From Amoebophrya sp. A120 (lineage: Eukaryota; Sar; Dinophyceae; Syndiniales; Amoebophryaceae): a stretch of DNA of 64,000 nt. Positions 21,266 to 32,562 of this stretch are shown in pieces. Below the pieces are notes generated by a model that ran no database searches, had not been told where the DNA came from, and saw nothing but the letters and a program-made list of their open reading frames with translations. Positions within the stretch are counted from its first letter, which is position 1; each line of letters starts with the position of its first letter. The stretch covers positions 270,354 through 334,353 of the forward strand of contig CAJINV010000002.1 of assembly GCA_905178155.1 (NCBI GenBank), given 5' to 3'. The translations under genes and the position numbers were made by a program.

Positions 21266-22274
21266 TTAGAAGCGCAGCTTCTTCTTCAGGAACAACACCG
21301 CGGATTTGCCGGAGCCGGACTTGTCGACGGCGATGGAGGAGGTCGGGTTCTGGAATTTCTCCTTGAACATACCGGACAAGGTCTTCTTGGCCTCGGTGCG
21401 GCCATCGGCGTTCTCCATCTGGGCGTCAGTGACCAAGCCCTTGGCGTCCATGTCACCCGGGATCGAGTAACGGGTCGGCATCAGGTGGGTGTAGTTGACG
21501 TACTTCACGAAGGGCTTGACGCGGAGGCTGCGTTTTGATATTGCGAGTGAGTTTTGGGGATATTTTGATGTGGTTGCGGTGCCGGTGCATCACAAACACT
21601 AGCACAAATGCTGTTATAGCGCAACAAATAGCATAATGCCGTTATGTACGACAAGACCTTGTCTTCACAGAGACATAATGTAGGAGATGTCGCTTTTCTC
21701 ATGTACGAGGTACTATAATCTGTCCCGCTCTACATGAAGTCGAAACGCTTCATCCTGTAAAACCAATCTAAATCTAAATTCTCATGGCAGGAACTCTCTC
21801 GACCACTCGACCTAAACATAGGTGTCAATACAGCTCCTTCTATTTATATGATCATCCTCAAGCGTCACACTGTCCACCTCAGAGGATGGCAACAATATGC
21901 TCTTTCTAATGCTAAAATGCTACATTCGTGAATCAAAAAATCAAAATTACGCATTGCAAAAGCACCGCACTCGTAGAAATACATTACAAATTCCCTCACC
22001 ATGAGAAAGAAAATTTGTAATGCGGATTTACCCTATAGCAAAAAATTTGTAATGCAAGACTGCAAGAATAAACTCTATACCGCTTCATCTGCTTTTTCTT
22101 GCTCATGGAAGTGGTGATCTTGAGCGGCGCCTTCTCGATACCCGCAACCAGGCAGTGGCCGAAAGCGCGGGACTTGGAACCCTCGTCGAAGGTCTTGACG
22201 CAGACCGCCTTCTTCCCCGCCATGCGACCGGAGGTGATGATGACAATACGTCCGGCTTTCAGGAATTTGCCCAT
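21266..22274 (-). CDS. RPL27: 60S ribosomal protein L27 (eL27)
   Basis: ATG at 22274, stop at 21266. Exon 1 encodes MGKFLKAGRIVIITSGRMAG through KAPLKITTSMSKKKQMKR; exon 2 encodes LRVKPFVKYVNYTHLMPTRY through GKSAVLFLKKKLRF. Both match eL27 end to end, and the joined length agrees with the family (about 145 residues). The intron (21528-22080) is canonical, GTATAG to CGCAG, and its 5' part is a degraded IE-B. Structural component of the large cytosolic ribosomal subunit. Confidence 0.95.
21945..22080. mobile_element. Degraded IE-B inside the canonical eL27 intron
   Basis: Carries the IE-B core (TGCAAAAGCACCGCACTCGTAG, ACATTACAAATT, GAGAAAGAAAATTTGTAATGCGGATTTACC). The far terminus has mutated so that its edge now reads GGTATAG and serves as a GT donor, while the acceptor lies 417 bp beyond the other end. 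Confidence 0.75.
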
Positions 22275-23029
22275 TTTTTTGTGTGGTTTCTGTGTGATTC
22301 GATAAAGTACGGAAATTAGAAATTCCGTTCTATTCGCCAGGTAAAACTCTGGGTCCCTGTGAGAGGTGGTTTGAAGGAGAATTTCGAAATTGACGTTGGG
22401 ATACGGAATTTGCTTTGTCAAAATTTAAAGATCGGATTTGAAATGCGGATCATTTTCGATAGTACAACAACTCATGCAGCAGAACTGAACATTTTTTCAA
22501 GCCTTCCAGATTTAGGATGATCCCTTGGAGGATTATACTGGTCGAGGGCGGACCTAAAATTTCTGGAGGAGTGTGGAATTTCCCTAATTATGTCGTGTGA
22601 TCTGGAACTCTTTCATCTCTACGGCCAAAGATGTTGCTTTGTCCAATATTTTCACTTCTAAAGAGCCGAAATTTAAAAATCTTGTTTGTCAACGTCAAGC
22701 GAAGCACTACTTGATGTTTCATGATCCATGTTTCGATTTATTCTTTGCTGCCATTTAGAGTCTGGAACTGGATCTACGCTATAGTGCTGCGCATGTGCTT
22801 GCGCTCCAGAACCAGGTCGAATCGGTGAATTGTTCAAAATGCTCCGAGATCCGTAGAAGTGCTCAGATTCAGAAAGGAACTGTCGCTAGATCGCGCACCT
22901 TGTTGCACAGCCACTTTTTTTGAGGCGCACTTCCGATAGGACGCACAATGGCGACCAAAGTTCTACTTTAGATTCGCGCGACATGGATGATCACAAGAAC
23001 CTCTCTAGCTCCGAAGTACTGAAGACATA
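22275..23029. other. eL27 upstream region
   Basis: AT-rich, no supported ORF. Presumed promoter and 5' untranslated DNA of the ribosomal protein gene. Confidence 0.5.
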
Positions 23030-24115
23030 GCAGAAAGTGTCCGATCAAACAGGTCAACAGATGCTGTCTTGGTGAAACAGCAAGACAAAAAAACATCCGG
23101 TGGTTTTTCTGAGCTGCATTTTGTTGTAGCAAATCCGTCATCAATTCAGAGGCCTATGATTTTGCAAAAAAGGCGGACCAAACAGTTCACGGTGCGCAGG
23201 GGAATGTCAATGTAGTTTGTTCTTGATCAACATGACAAAATCCCTTCCCCAAGCGAGTTGTACAAGGCAACGTGTCCGCTCAGACAGGTCAACAGATGCT
23301 GTCTTGGTGAAACAGCAAGACAAAAAGGCACCCGTTGGTTTTTCTGAGCTACTTTTTGTTGTAGCATTGTTCCGTCATCAATTCAGAGGCCTATGGTTTT
23401 GTAAAAAAGGCGGACCAAACAGTTCACGGTGCGCAAGGAGATGTTTGCTCTTGATCAACATGACAAAATCCCTTCCCCAAGCGAGTTTATGCAAAACAAA
23501 CTGTCCGCTCAGACAGGTCAACAGAAGCTGTCATGCTGAAATTCTGCAAGACAAAAAGACACCCGTTGGTTTTTCTGAGCTGCTTTTTGTTGTAGCATTA
23601 TTCCGTCATCAATTCAGAGGCCTATGATTTTGCAAAAAAGGCGGACCAAACAGTTCACGGTGCGCAAGGACATGTTTGTTCTTGATCAGCATGACAAAAT
23701 CCCTTCCCCAAGCGAGTTTATACAAGACAAACTGTCCGCTCAGACAGGTCAACAGATGCTGTCTTGCTGGAAACAGCATGACAAAGCGGCACCCGTTGGT
23801 TCTTCTGAGTTTTTCGTTGTAGCAAATCCGTCATCAATTCAGAGGCCTATGATTTTGTAAAAAAGGCGGTCCAAACAGTTCACGGTGAGCATGGGAATGT
23901 TTGTTCTTGATCAACATGACAAAATCCCTTCCCCAAGCGAGTTGTACAAGGCGAAGTGTCTGCTCAGACAGGTCAACAGATGCTGTCTTGCTGAAACAGC
24001 AAGACAAAAAGGCACCCGTTGGTTTTTCTGAGCTGCTTTTTGTTGTAGCAAATCCGTCATCAATTCAGAAGCCTATGAGGAATGATCAAGGCGGTCCAAA
24101 CAGTTCACGGTGCGT
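23030..24115. repeat. Five-unit tandem array, period about 230 bp
   Basis: The anchor word GGTCAACAGATGCTGTC (one copy GGTCAACAGAAGCTGTC) recurs at 23052, 23287, 23516, 23747 and 23971. Each unit also carries TTTTTCTGAGCT, GTCATCAATTCAGA and CTTGATCAACATGACAAAATCC. Several plus-strand ORFs (LINMTKSLPQAS) repeat with the units but have no start or family support. Confidence 0.92.
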
Positions 24116-24291
24116 AGAAGAAATTTGTTTCCGGCAAGTACTAGATCTGGATAAACAACAGATTTGTTTCCTGCAACCACATATGCTTCTCCTTTCTTGT
24201 TGTGCTTTAGATGAGGGCGCGATCGGAGAAAAAAAATTTATCATCGCGGCGCACGAAATTCGCAAGCAGTTCCTGTTGTTAATACCGAAGT

Positions 24292-24347
24292 ATCTTCTGT
24301 GATCTACTTGCCCGACGAATACATCGAAGTGCAGCCAAGGTCTTCGA
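24292..24347. repeat. 56-bp direct repeat, left copy
   Basis: Matches 26046-26101 with one mismatch. The two copies bracket the endonuclease ORF. A third partial match lies near 35812-35845. Confidence 0.9.
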
Positions 24348-25611
24348 ACCTGCTGCCGTGCGACAGCGGTTCGCTAAATTTCGGCCCTCTTGCTACTTTT
24401 TTCTTCCCGCCCAGTTTCGCTATTTCTGCTATCGCCGGTGAGAGTCCGCGCTGTTCGAAGAAGTCCTCCGCATCAGCGCAAACCCGCTCGGCGAATGCCT
24501 GCCTATCCTTCCTCTTGACCCATTTCATCAGTTTGAGGATTTCAAGGGCTTCTGCTTTTTCCCCAGCCGCCAGAAGCCGGCATCTTTCCTGCCAGAGGTC
24601 CGTGAACTCGACCGAGATCCACGGCTTCCGGTCTGTTTTGGATTTTTCGAAGACTTTGGTGCCCGCCTCCCGCAGGCTGTTTTGCAAGGTGTCGCCCTTC
24701 TGTAGTCCTTTTTCAAATTCAGAATTGAAGAAGTTTTTTTCGTCCAACGTAGCTGCTTTCGCGGTAGGAATGCGGGGTGTGGGCTTGTTTTTCTTCTTCC
24801 TCCCGAACCACTGAAGGTCGCGCTGGCTTACTTTCACCACCACCAGGCGGTGATCAAATTTACTTTTTTCGGAGGGGTCCAGTGCTTTGCAGTCCTTTAT
24901 CGCGTTTTTGAAGCCCCTGGGCGCGATGGCGTGGTCGATTTGATGGTAGCCCCGGTGCCCAAGATTGAGCGTCTTGTGCCCCGGGTGCCGCCATGTTGCG
25001 TAGCTGCGGAAGCTGTGCCGGAAGTATGACGCCAAGCTGCAGGCGTTGTTTTCTTGAAGGAAACCTTCTAGCAGGGGGGTGTTGCGATTTGCGATTTCGT
25101 TTCGGCCCCAAGGGCCCGCGAAGTCCGTCCGGAGCGGGAGGCGGGCATTGAAATCGCCCAGGAGGAGGCACTTTGTTGCTGGGGCGACGGTCGCGCTGAG
25201 CTGCGCGTAGAATTCCAGTTTTTGCGTTTCGTCTTTGTCGTCCGTGGGGGCGTAGCAACATATCACCCGGAACGGCCTGCCGGCCTTGATTTTGAAGTCG
25301 ACGTAGACTATTCGCGGACTGACTTTCCGCCAATCCACGACCTGCCCGGGGAATTTGTTGCTCACTGCTATCGCTACCCCCGCGTTGCATTTTTGCCCCC
25401 CTGCGTGGTAAATTTTCCAGTCTCCTGCTGTCTCCTCCCCCGTTTTTGTTCCCTTTGTCTCCGCGATCGCAAGACAAAGGATCCCGTGTAGTTGTGCTTC
25501 CAGTAGTATGCTCTTCTTTTTTACGTCGTCCTTGGCTTTCAACCCCAAGCCATTTACATTCCAGGTTCCAAACACAAGGTCAAGGAGGCGTTTCTTTTGA
25601 ACAGCAGCCAT
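24304..25611 (-). pseudogene. LINE endonuclease-only ORF
   Basis: ATG at 25611, 435 codons. It has all landmarks of an APE-type endonuclease: GTWNVNGLG, AIAETKG, CCYAPTDD, LLLGDFNARL, HRGYHQIDHAIA and FDHRLVVV. A linker follows, and then the frame ends in the 56-bp direct repeat (LGCTSMYSSGK) without any reverse transcriptase. The catalytic residues look intact. Probably a 3'-deleted element; it is distinct in sequence from the LINE at 5754-12140. Confidence 0.85.
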
Positions 25612-26045
25612 TTGCCTAGATCGCCACCGCGGTGCTCACAAGAACACCAGTAGCGCGAGCTGTTTCGCTTGCTTTCGGTTTTGGAGATGTAGAAGAAGAT
25701 TTTGGACGGATTTATAATTCGTTTTTCACATTGACTTTGCTGTGGAGCAAAAAAAAAAATGCTCCACGCTAGCTCTTTGGCTAGCCTTTTCCGGTTGTTG
25801 TCGGACTGCTTAAAACGTAGCTGCTTTCTAGTTATTGCATGGTGGCTCTTTTCGCAGTTGCAGTGCACCGTCCCCACACTGACAGACTTTGCAGCGCGGG
25901 CACAAAACTTGTTTCCGGGCGACGGCTAGAAACGGGCCGCGCTTCAAGGATTAGTCGTTTTCGCAGATGGAGCAGTGTTTCGCGTCTTTTCGTAGTACGA
26001 GTTGAAGACCGCGACACGCTGCAGCTCGAACTGAAACCGTAGAAA

Positions 26046-26101
26046 ATCTTCTGTGATCTACTTGCCCGACGAATACATCGAAGCGCAGCCAAGGTCTTCG
26101 A
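26046..26101. repeat. 56-bp direct repeat, right copy
   Basis: See the left copy at 24292-24347; one substitution (CGAAGC against CGAAGT). Confidence 0.9.
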
Positions 26102-26159
26102 TTTTACGCACACGACACGACGAGACAAACACTGCGAGGGTTGAAAACAGGTCCTAGAA

Positions 26160-26790
26160 TCAGATCAGAATATTACCGCTCGGTATGCTCGCACTCGTTG
26201 GTGCGGCGGTGCAACAGTTTTTTGGAGAGAAACTCAACAGACCCCCAGTGAGAGATAGATAGATAGAGCTGGACGGACTAGTGGAAAGAGAAAAGACGAA
26301 AGAGAGCTATAGTGGGCCACTACCTGTACTCAAAAAATAAAAAAAACGCTGATAAAAAGTAAACCTCGACTGAGAACTAGCTTTTTTGTTACAGTTATAC
26401 TCGTACAAATCCCTGTGCTCGTGAGTGAAAAGTACAATTTTAGATGGGGACCAGGCGAGCTGTGCGAAGTCTACTTTTTGAACCTTTTGTAGTGAGGAGA
26501 ACTAACTTTTTCACGTGATTTTCGGACCCTAGCATGCGGACAAGGCGAGACGTTTCTATTGGTTTCTTCGCGGGAAAATTATTAGTGAGCTGCTGTTTCA
26601 AGGTTTTTCAAAGAGGAAGCGTGAAAAACGAGTTTTCGGTCGAGGAGATAATATAATTATAATAATAGTGAAACGAACTTGGCCTCCCCCTTTGCTATAA
26701 TCTATAGGAGGCACTTAGAAAAATAATTCTAAACGAATGTGCTTAGAAGGTCTCATCTAGACGCTTCGTGTAACAGATTGAACGCGTTCC
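26160..26790. other. AT-rich non-coding stretch
   Basis: No gene. Includes a short GATA run near 26256 and a segment (about 26435-26575) related to 44395-44525 (shared TTTTAGATGGGGAC and GGACAAGGCGAG). Confidence 0.5.
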
Positions 26791-26849
26791 CGTTATCTGT
26801 ACCCCGTACCGTCGTGCAAAGTGTTATCCTGCACGCCCTGGCGAGCATG

Positions 26850-28620
26850 TGAATGCCAGCACCAGAATGGCCAGAGTGGCCGAATCATGTGAATGAATGA
26901 TGGCCAGAAGCTCCTTGCCCAGCCGGGCGGGGCAAAAGTGACGGCGAGCGGCTCCTTGGCCATCACCTCCGCTCGAGCAAAGTTGAAACTTTTGGCCATC
27001 ACTTTCCGGCCGGGCAACAGTGGTGGCCAAGAGCTCGTCGGCCACCACTTTCCGCTGGCTCGGACATAAGTCATGGCCGAGAGCCCCTTGGCCATGACTT
27101 TCCGGCCGGGCAAAAATGATGGCTAACTAAGGGCCCCCGCCGGCCTGGCCATCAATTTTGGCCATCACTTTCCGGCCCGCCGGGCAAAAGAGACGGCCAA
27201 GGGCAGGAGCTCCTGGGCCATCACTTTCCGCTTCCGGTCGGGCCCTTGGTCACTCCTTTGACTTTCCGGCCGGGCAAAAATGGTGGGCAAGAGCTCCTCT
27301 GGTGCCATCATTTTCCGGCGGGCCGGGTAAAGTGGTGGCCAGGGGCTCCTGAGCCTTCACTTCCCGGCCGGGCAAAAGTGATGGCCGAGAGCTCCCTGGC
27401 CATCGCCTTCCGCCCGGGCAAAAGTCCTCGCCAAGAGCCCGCTGGCCATCGTTTCCCGGCGGGCCGCTGGCTCGGGCTGAAGTAATGGCCTAGAGCCCCA
27501 GGGCTATCACTTTGGGCGGGCAAATTGTGAAAACCGACCTCAAGTCCGAATCCCCCTGCTGTCGTCGGGATGTCTGTTGTCGCGAAAGCCTTCGCGACGG
27601 CATCCGGGCGACAATAGGGGGACTCGGACCTGAGAGCGGTTTTCACAACTTGCAGCCCAAGCGTGAGAGCCATTCCCAACCTCGAGCCCCCCTGTTGTCG
27701 TCAGGATACTGTCGCGAAGGGCTTCGCGACAGTATCCTGACGACAGCAGGGGGACTCGGACTGGAAAAATGGGAAAGCCATTTTCTCGAGTCCGAATCCC
27801 CCTGCTATCGTCAGGATACTGTCGCGAAGCGTATCCTGACGACAGCGCGGGGCCTCAAGCAGCTTGAAGCTGGTTTCTTTCGATAAAAAAACCCTTTTCA
27901 AGCGCTGGCAAAAGTGATGGCGAAGAGCTCCCTTCCTGGGCATCGCCTTTCGGCCGGGCGCAAGTGATGGCCAAGAGCCCCCTGGCCGCCAACGTGGCCA
28001 TCGCTTCTCGGCCGGGCCAACGTGATGGCCAAGAGCCCCGCGGCCATCGCTTTTCGTTCGAGCAAAAGCGATCGTGGCCATCGCTTTCCGGTCCGGCAAG
28101 AGTGGTGGCCGAGAACTCCGCGGCCATCACTTTTTGCCATCGCTTTCCGGTCGGGCAAAAGTAACGGCCAGAAGCTCCCTGGCCATCACTTTTCGGCCGG
28201 GCAGAGAAAAACGGTGGCGACAGCTCCTTGGCCATTACCTTTGCCCAGCGCTTTACTGTCGGGCAAAAGTGATGGCCAGTAGTTCCGCTTCCACCGCTTT
28301 TCGCCCGGGCATGCCTGCGAAAGTCCTCGGCCATCACTTCTGGCCATCCCATCGCTTTCCGGTCGGGCAAAAGTGATGGCCAAGAGCTCCCTGCTCATCC
28401 ATTTCCGGTCGGGCAAAAATGATGGCCAAGAGCCCCATAGCCACCCAGCCACCGGCGTTCGCTCGTTTGCCATCACTTTCGTTCCGGGCGGGCAAAAGTG
28501 GTGGCCAGCAGCTCCTTGCCCGGGCCATCACTTTTGGCCATCGCCTTCCGGTACGGTCGGGCAAAAGTGATGGACAAGAGCTCCCTGGCCGTCATTTTCG
28601 GCCATCAGTCAGGCGGTAGC
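26850..28620. repeat. Palindromic satellite, units about 50 bp
   Basis: Dozens of irregular units around CCGGGCAAAAGTGATGGCCA, AGAGCTCC and TGGCCATCACTTTT. Each unit is close to its own reverse complement, with arms of about 14 bp and a loop of about 9 nt, so both strands look alike. The many overlapping ORFs on both strands are by-products. Confidence 0.9.
27535..27855. repeat. Three long inverted repeats in a row
   Basis: Three units of about 80-100 bp, each with arms around GTCGTCAGGATACTGTCGCG and its complement (the first diverged). The best one (about 27688-27762) is nearly perfect around GAAGGGCTTC. They interrupt the satellite. Confidence 0.88.
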
Positions 28621-29330
28621 GCCCCGGGCGGATTTTTCTTCTAAAAACTGGCTAAAATTCCCGGTCTTTCAAGAATTTGCAAAGGCGCGCGCCCGGCCCC
28701 GCCCGCCCTCAGTTTCCTGCTGCCGCGCCCTTGTGTGGGCCCTGTTGCGATTGTGAAGCGCCAAGAGGCCCCCGCCCCTGGCGTTTCGGTTTGGCGTCTC
28801 TCCCGGTTCCCTTTGTCTCTCTCCCTCGCGCCGGGCGCGCAGAAAATTTAAAATTTAAAAATTCGCACCGTTTTCGGGGAAAACAAATTTTGGCTGGCAT
28901 GCCGGTTGTCGGCCGGTTCGGGTGCGTTGCGCAGGGCGGCCCTGCCTGGGGTTGCCGGGTTATGTCGCAGGCAGGACAGTCTCGGGGAAAGCGTCGCCAC
29001 ACCTTGCTTGTGTTCGGGGCCCCCGAACACAAGTAAGGTGTGTTGCAGGGGATGACGCTTTGTAGGAGATGATGTGCGAGCGTGGTGTGGGAAATGATGT
29101 TCGACGTGCATGTCGAACATCAGCTCCAAACATCACCTACATTCAGCTACACCCGGCGGGAATGTTTCGCGTGATCCAGTTTTAGAAGATCGGAACGAAT
29201 TCCGTTTTCGTCTTCTAAAACTGGTTATGTTCGGCTTCTAAAATCCCGGACGCGCGGCTTCTAAAATCACAAAACACGCAAATCGTGAGGGAATTTGCGT
29301 GCTCAGTGATTTTAGAAGATTTTTAGAAGC
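28621..29330. other. GC-rich interval between satellites
   Basis: No supported gene. Contains further inverted repeats, such as CACCTTGCTTGTGTTCGGGG against CCCCGAACACAAGTAAGGTG around 29000-29040 and GATGTTCGACGTGCATGTCGAACATC near 29096. Confidence 0.5.
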
Positions 29331-29515
29331 CGGACAGGGTCCGGGATTTTCCCACCTCCGGCTGGGAAATTAGAAGAAAGCTAGAAGATTTTTTAGAAGG
29401 AAAATTAGAAGCGCACTTTAGAAGGTTTTTTAGAAGGTAAATTAGAAGGAATTTTAGAAGGTAAATTAGAAGGTTTTTTAGAAGGTAAATTAGAAGGTAG
29501 GTGGGGAAGCCATTG
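29330..29515. repeat. TTAGAAGG-type simple repeat
   Basis: Repeated words TTAGAAGGTAAA, TTTTAGAAGG and GAAAATTAGAAG. They continue a theme from 29180-29330, where TTCTAAAA and TTTTAGAA form inverted pairs. Confidence 0.85.
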
Positions 29516-29949
29516 CCATGGCCATTTCAGAAATGAAAACTAGAAGCCACCCCCGCGGGTGGCTTCTAGCATTCGCTTCTGACCTGGTTGTGAGCGCTAT
29601 CCTGCGTTCTGGTTTTCCCTTGGAGGCGCGCTCGAGGTTTTCCTCGAGTACAGTGCCGGACTCGGAAGCTTCGCAAAATAGGCCGCCCTACTTGTGGTTG
29701 CCGCTTATCCTAGGTCGGGGCGATGGTCTGATGGTGGTGGTGGTTGTGTGGTGATGGATGTCCGAGGCCATTGTGGTGCCAGGGTGGTGACATGGGGATT
29801 CTTCGACGCAGTGCAGGTTGTCTGTCTTGTTTCGGGTGTGGGGCCTGGGTTATATGTTGGGCAGGAGGTTCGGGAGTGGCAAAATTTGAAAATGCCGGGA
29901 AAATTAGAAGCGTTTTAGAAGCAGAGGCCGCCCGGGTGTTTCCCGCCTG

Positions 29950-30135
29950 ACATCAGCCAATTTCTTTCCGTGCGGGCAAAAGTGTTGGCCAAGAGCTCCG
30001 CGGCCACCACTTTCGGGTCGCGCAAAATTGTTGGCCAAGTGCCCCATGGCCATCACTTTTGCCCATCGCTTTCCGGTCGGGCAGCCGGGCAAGAGTGATG
30101 GCCAAGAGCTTCCGGGCAGGCACTTTTTGCCACCT
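29950..30135. repeat. Palindromic satellite, second block
   Basis: Four or so more units of the 26850-28620 satellite (GGGCAAAAGTGTTGGCCAAG and relatives). Confidence 0.85.
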
Positions 30136-30381
30136 CTTTCGTTCCGGCCGGGCACGCTTTTCCTATCCGGCTTCAACCACTTTTCTCGCGCACGCTTTTG
30201 CCCCTCGGCTTCTGGTGCATGGCATGGGCGGGGGGGCGCGAGGCAAAACCGCGCAAACAAGCCCCCGGAAGCGTGAGTCCCATCCCCATCCAGGGGCGGG
30301 GGTTTTCTTTACGCCGGCCGCCGAAGCCGCCCCAGATCAGAATAAGCTTCGCAACTGGCCCCCTCGCTTTGCTTGCCGCGT

Positions 30382-30680
30382 GCGGCTAAAGGGCTGACGG
30401 CGGGCCGGCGTCCTGGACGCCGGACCGCAAAAGGCGTTAAAGCGGCGAGGCCGCTAGGGCAAGCGCAGGCGCGGCAACGCGGCTAAAGGGCTGACGGCGG
30501 GCCGGTGTCCTGGACGCCGGACCGCAAAAGGCGTTAAAGCGGCGAGGCCGCTAGGGCAAGCGCAGGCAGGCGCGGCAACGCGGCTAAAGGGCTGACGGCG
30601 GGCCGGCGTCCTGGACGCCGGACCGCAAAAGGCGTTAAAGCTGCGAGGCCGCTAGGACAGGCGCAGGCGCGGCAACGATC
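30382..30680. repeat. Three tandem units of about 98-101 bp
   Basis: Units start at 30383, 30481 and 30582 with GGCTAAAGGGCTGACGGCGG. Each holds the near-palindromes GGCGTCCTGGACGCC and GCGGCGAGGCCGC. Confidence 0.92.
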
Positions 30681-30699
30681 TTCCTCGCGGCAGGCAGCG

Positions 30700-31890
30700 C
30701 TATGCTTTTCAACCTTCTCGCCACATGACATTCTATTCGACTCCAAGCCAGACCTTCTGAACACATTCCCATCTTTAGAATTATCTTTAAATCTACTAGC
30801 CCAGCGGGCGTCCGGGACGCCCGCGTCAAGAGGCTAGGAACTATACTTCTACTTACCGCTAAGAAAAGCACACACTTCTCCATACACAAACTTCTCACCT
30901 CTTGCAGCAACACGACCCTCACTTCCGCGCGCTCGTATGTCTGCGTATTGGTAGAAAAGCACAGGCGGAACTCGCATCAGGCATCGTGATTTACTACGCG
31001 CAAATCACTTACCGCGTGTTCTTCCTGGGGGGATTAGTGTTACCAAAACTGCTCCGCTGCCGTGTGTGAGGGTCGTGTTGCGTGTGCGTCTGCAGCTACT
31101 GCTGCGGGTTCACGCGCGCCGCTTCCCGTGCCGCACGCTGGCGCTTCAATCTCGAAATTTGTTGGTCGCGGGTGCTGATAAACTCGTCCCAAAGGAAGAA
31201 CAAAGAACAAATCGCGTTAGCTTCCTCTTCCGAAAAGAACGTCCAAAGGAAGTGGGACCATCACTACCACTGCTCCTGGGTAGTGTGGCGCAATTTTTGT
31301 TCGGGTAAGACAGAAGTGCTGCGCATTCTTGATAAAACCCAAGCCCTACTTTGCTGGGCATTTGTTTCTAAGCGGAAGTTTCAACACCATATTCCCCAAC
31401 ATGATCGCGATTCTTCTTCCATTTTTTCCTGAAGGGGAGCGCTACTTCTTTTTGTCTTCGGAAGTAAAAGTATACAACAACTTTTAAATCATACAATGAT
31501 TGCATTGTCAAAAACCCTGCACGCCTACTTGGAAAATCCGACAGCACGAACGAGCGACAATTTTGCTCCACGAAGGATCTCTACTTGCACTTTCCAAAGC
31601 AGGATACGGAAAGGACTATAGAGATCGCCTTCAATTATACAGCAAACTTTAAGTTTGTTCGTCTTTGTGTTTCAAAGGGCCTCGTCCAGAATAAAATCGG
31701 CGTCATTCTCAATAGGCCGGGCAACGACCATTTTTCTCCTCCGGCAAAACAAAATCCACACAGTTGTGGAAAACAAAACTCAGGCGGCGCTGTCTTCAAA
31801 ACAGAATTGACTGTACCTACCGCCCTGCTACTTGCGCTGCCACCGTGGTATCAAAATCGGGGAACGCGGTAGTACGTTACAACTGCGGAG
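30700..31890. other. Non-coding interval
   Basis: No supported gene. A piece near 31808-31885 resembles 37625-37705 (shared CGCCCTGCTACTTGCGCTGCC and CGGTAGTACGTTAC, with small differences). Confidence 0.45.
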
Positions 31891-31891
31891 T

Positions 31892-32535
31892 CTAGAGGAG
31901 GGACTGCGGGAGCGAAATCGGCGTACCACGGGATGATCGCGGGGCGCCTTCCGTAGGACGAGGACCCGTAGCTGGTTCACGGTGCTGAGCGGCTACGGTT
32001 ACAACCCCTTGCTTTGTCTTATCAACTTCAAATATACAATCCGGGTCTGGAGGAAGAGTGTGAGATTAGATTTGTCATGCACATTTTGCATGACCCATGC
32101 TGTCTGTGATGTATGCCCTAGCATGATCACAAGCTTCCTGAGTGCTTGCTTCTTGCTGCGTAATATTCGGCAGAAGCACTAATTCCCTGCTCTCCACGTA
32201 GTCAAAACTGACCTCGTCTTCCTCTTCGCTGTTCAAGCAAAATTTCCGATTTCTTCAGCATGAGAAGCTTCCATCAAAAGCAGCACCACAAGTGGCACTC
32301 TCGTCCCAGACCACCCAGACGTAATATAATTTGCACTGCATATGCCTCGTCCCAACACCGCGACGCGAAGTGGGAAAACTCTGTTCCCTTGTCCCTCCAG
32401 AAAGAAGCTTGGCTCATTGCAATAGCCGACGCACAAGCGGCAGGAAAGGCGATTATACAGTACTCGGAGCCAAACGCCAACGCCGCCACGCCAACAAGGA
32501 GGACACAAACGTTGCAGTATGGCGTTCCGAAGCGT
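31892..32535 (-). CDS. Exons of an unresolved protein with a hydrophobic segment
   Basis: Two minus-strand blocks join in frame across a diverged IE-A (about 32032-32343). The first has VGVAALAFGSEYCIIAFPAA and ends SRCWDE; the second begins EVDKTKQGVVTVAAQ and ends SLPQSLL at 31892. A stop lies just upstream of the first block and there is no ATG, so the 5' end is missing. They may be 3' exons of the RING gene at 32563-34545, adding a membrane helix, or a separate gene. Confidence 0.45.
32032..32343. mobile_element. Diverged IE-A copy
   Basis: Arms CCGGGTCTGGAGG and GTCCCAGACCACCCAGACG with outer ATATAC and GCACTGCATA. The interior retains TTTGTCATGCACATTTTGCATGAC. Confidence 0.6.
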
Positions 32536-32562
32536 AGTTACTTACACCCCCAACTGTTAAAG

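Noticed and set aside
23217-24302. Repeat-protein gene in the 230-bp array
   Set aside because: The frame breaks between units and no signal for start, family or expression is visible.
26793-28619. Many overlapping ORFs on both strands in the GC-rich satellites
   Set aside because: They repeat with the unit, have no start or domain support, and arise because GC-rich palindromic repeats contain few stops.
26850-28620. Regularly spaced palindromic repeats resembling a CRISPR array
   Set aside because: Units vary, there are no unique spacers of even length, no cas genes, and the context is eukaryotic.
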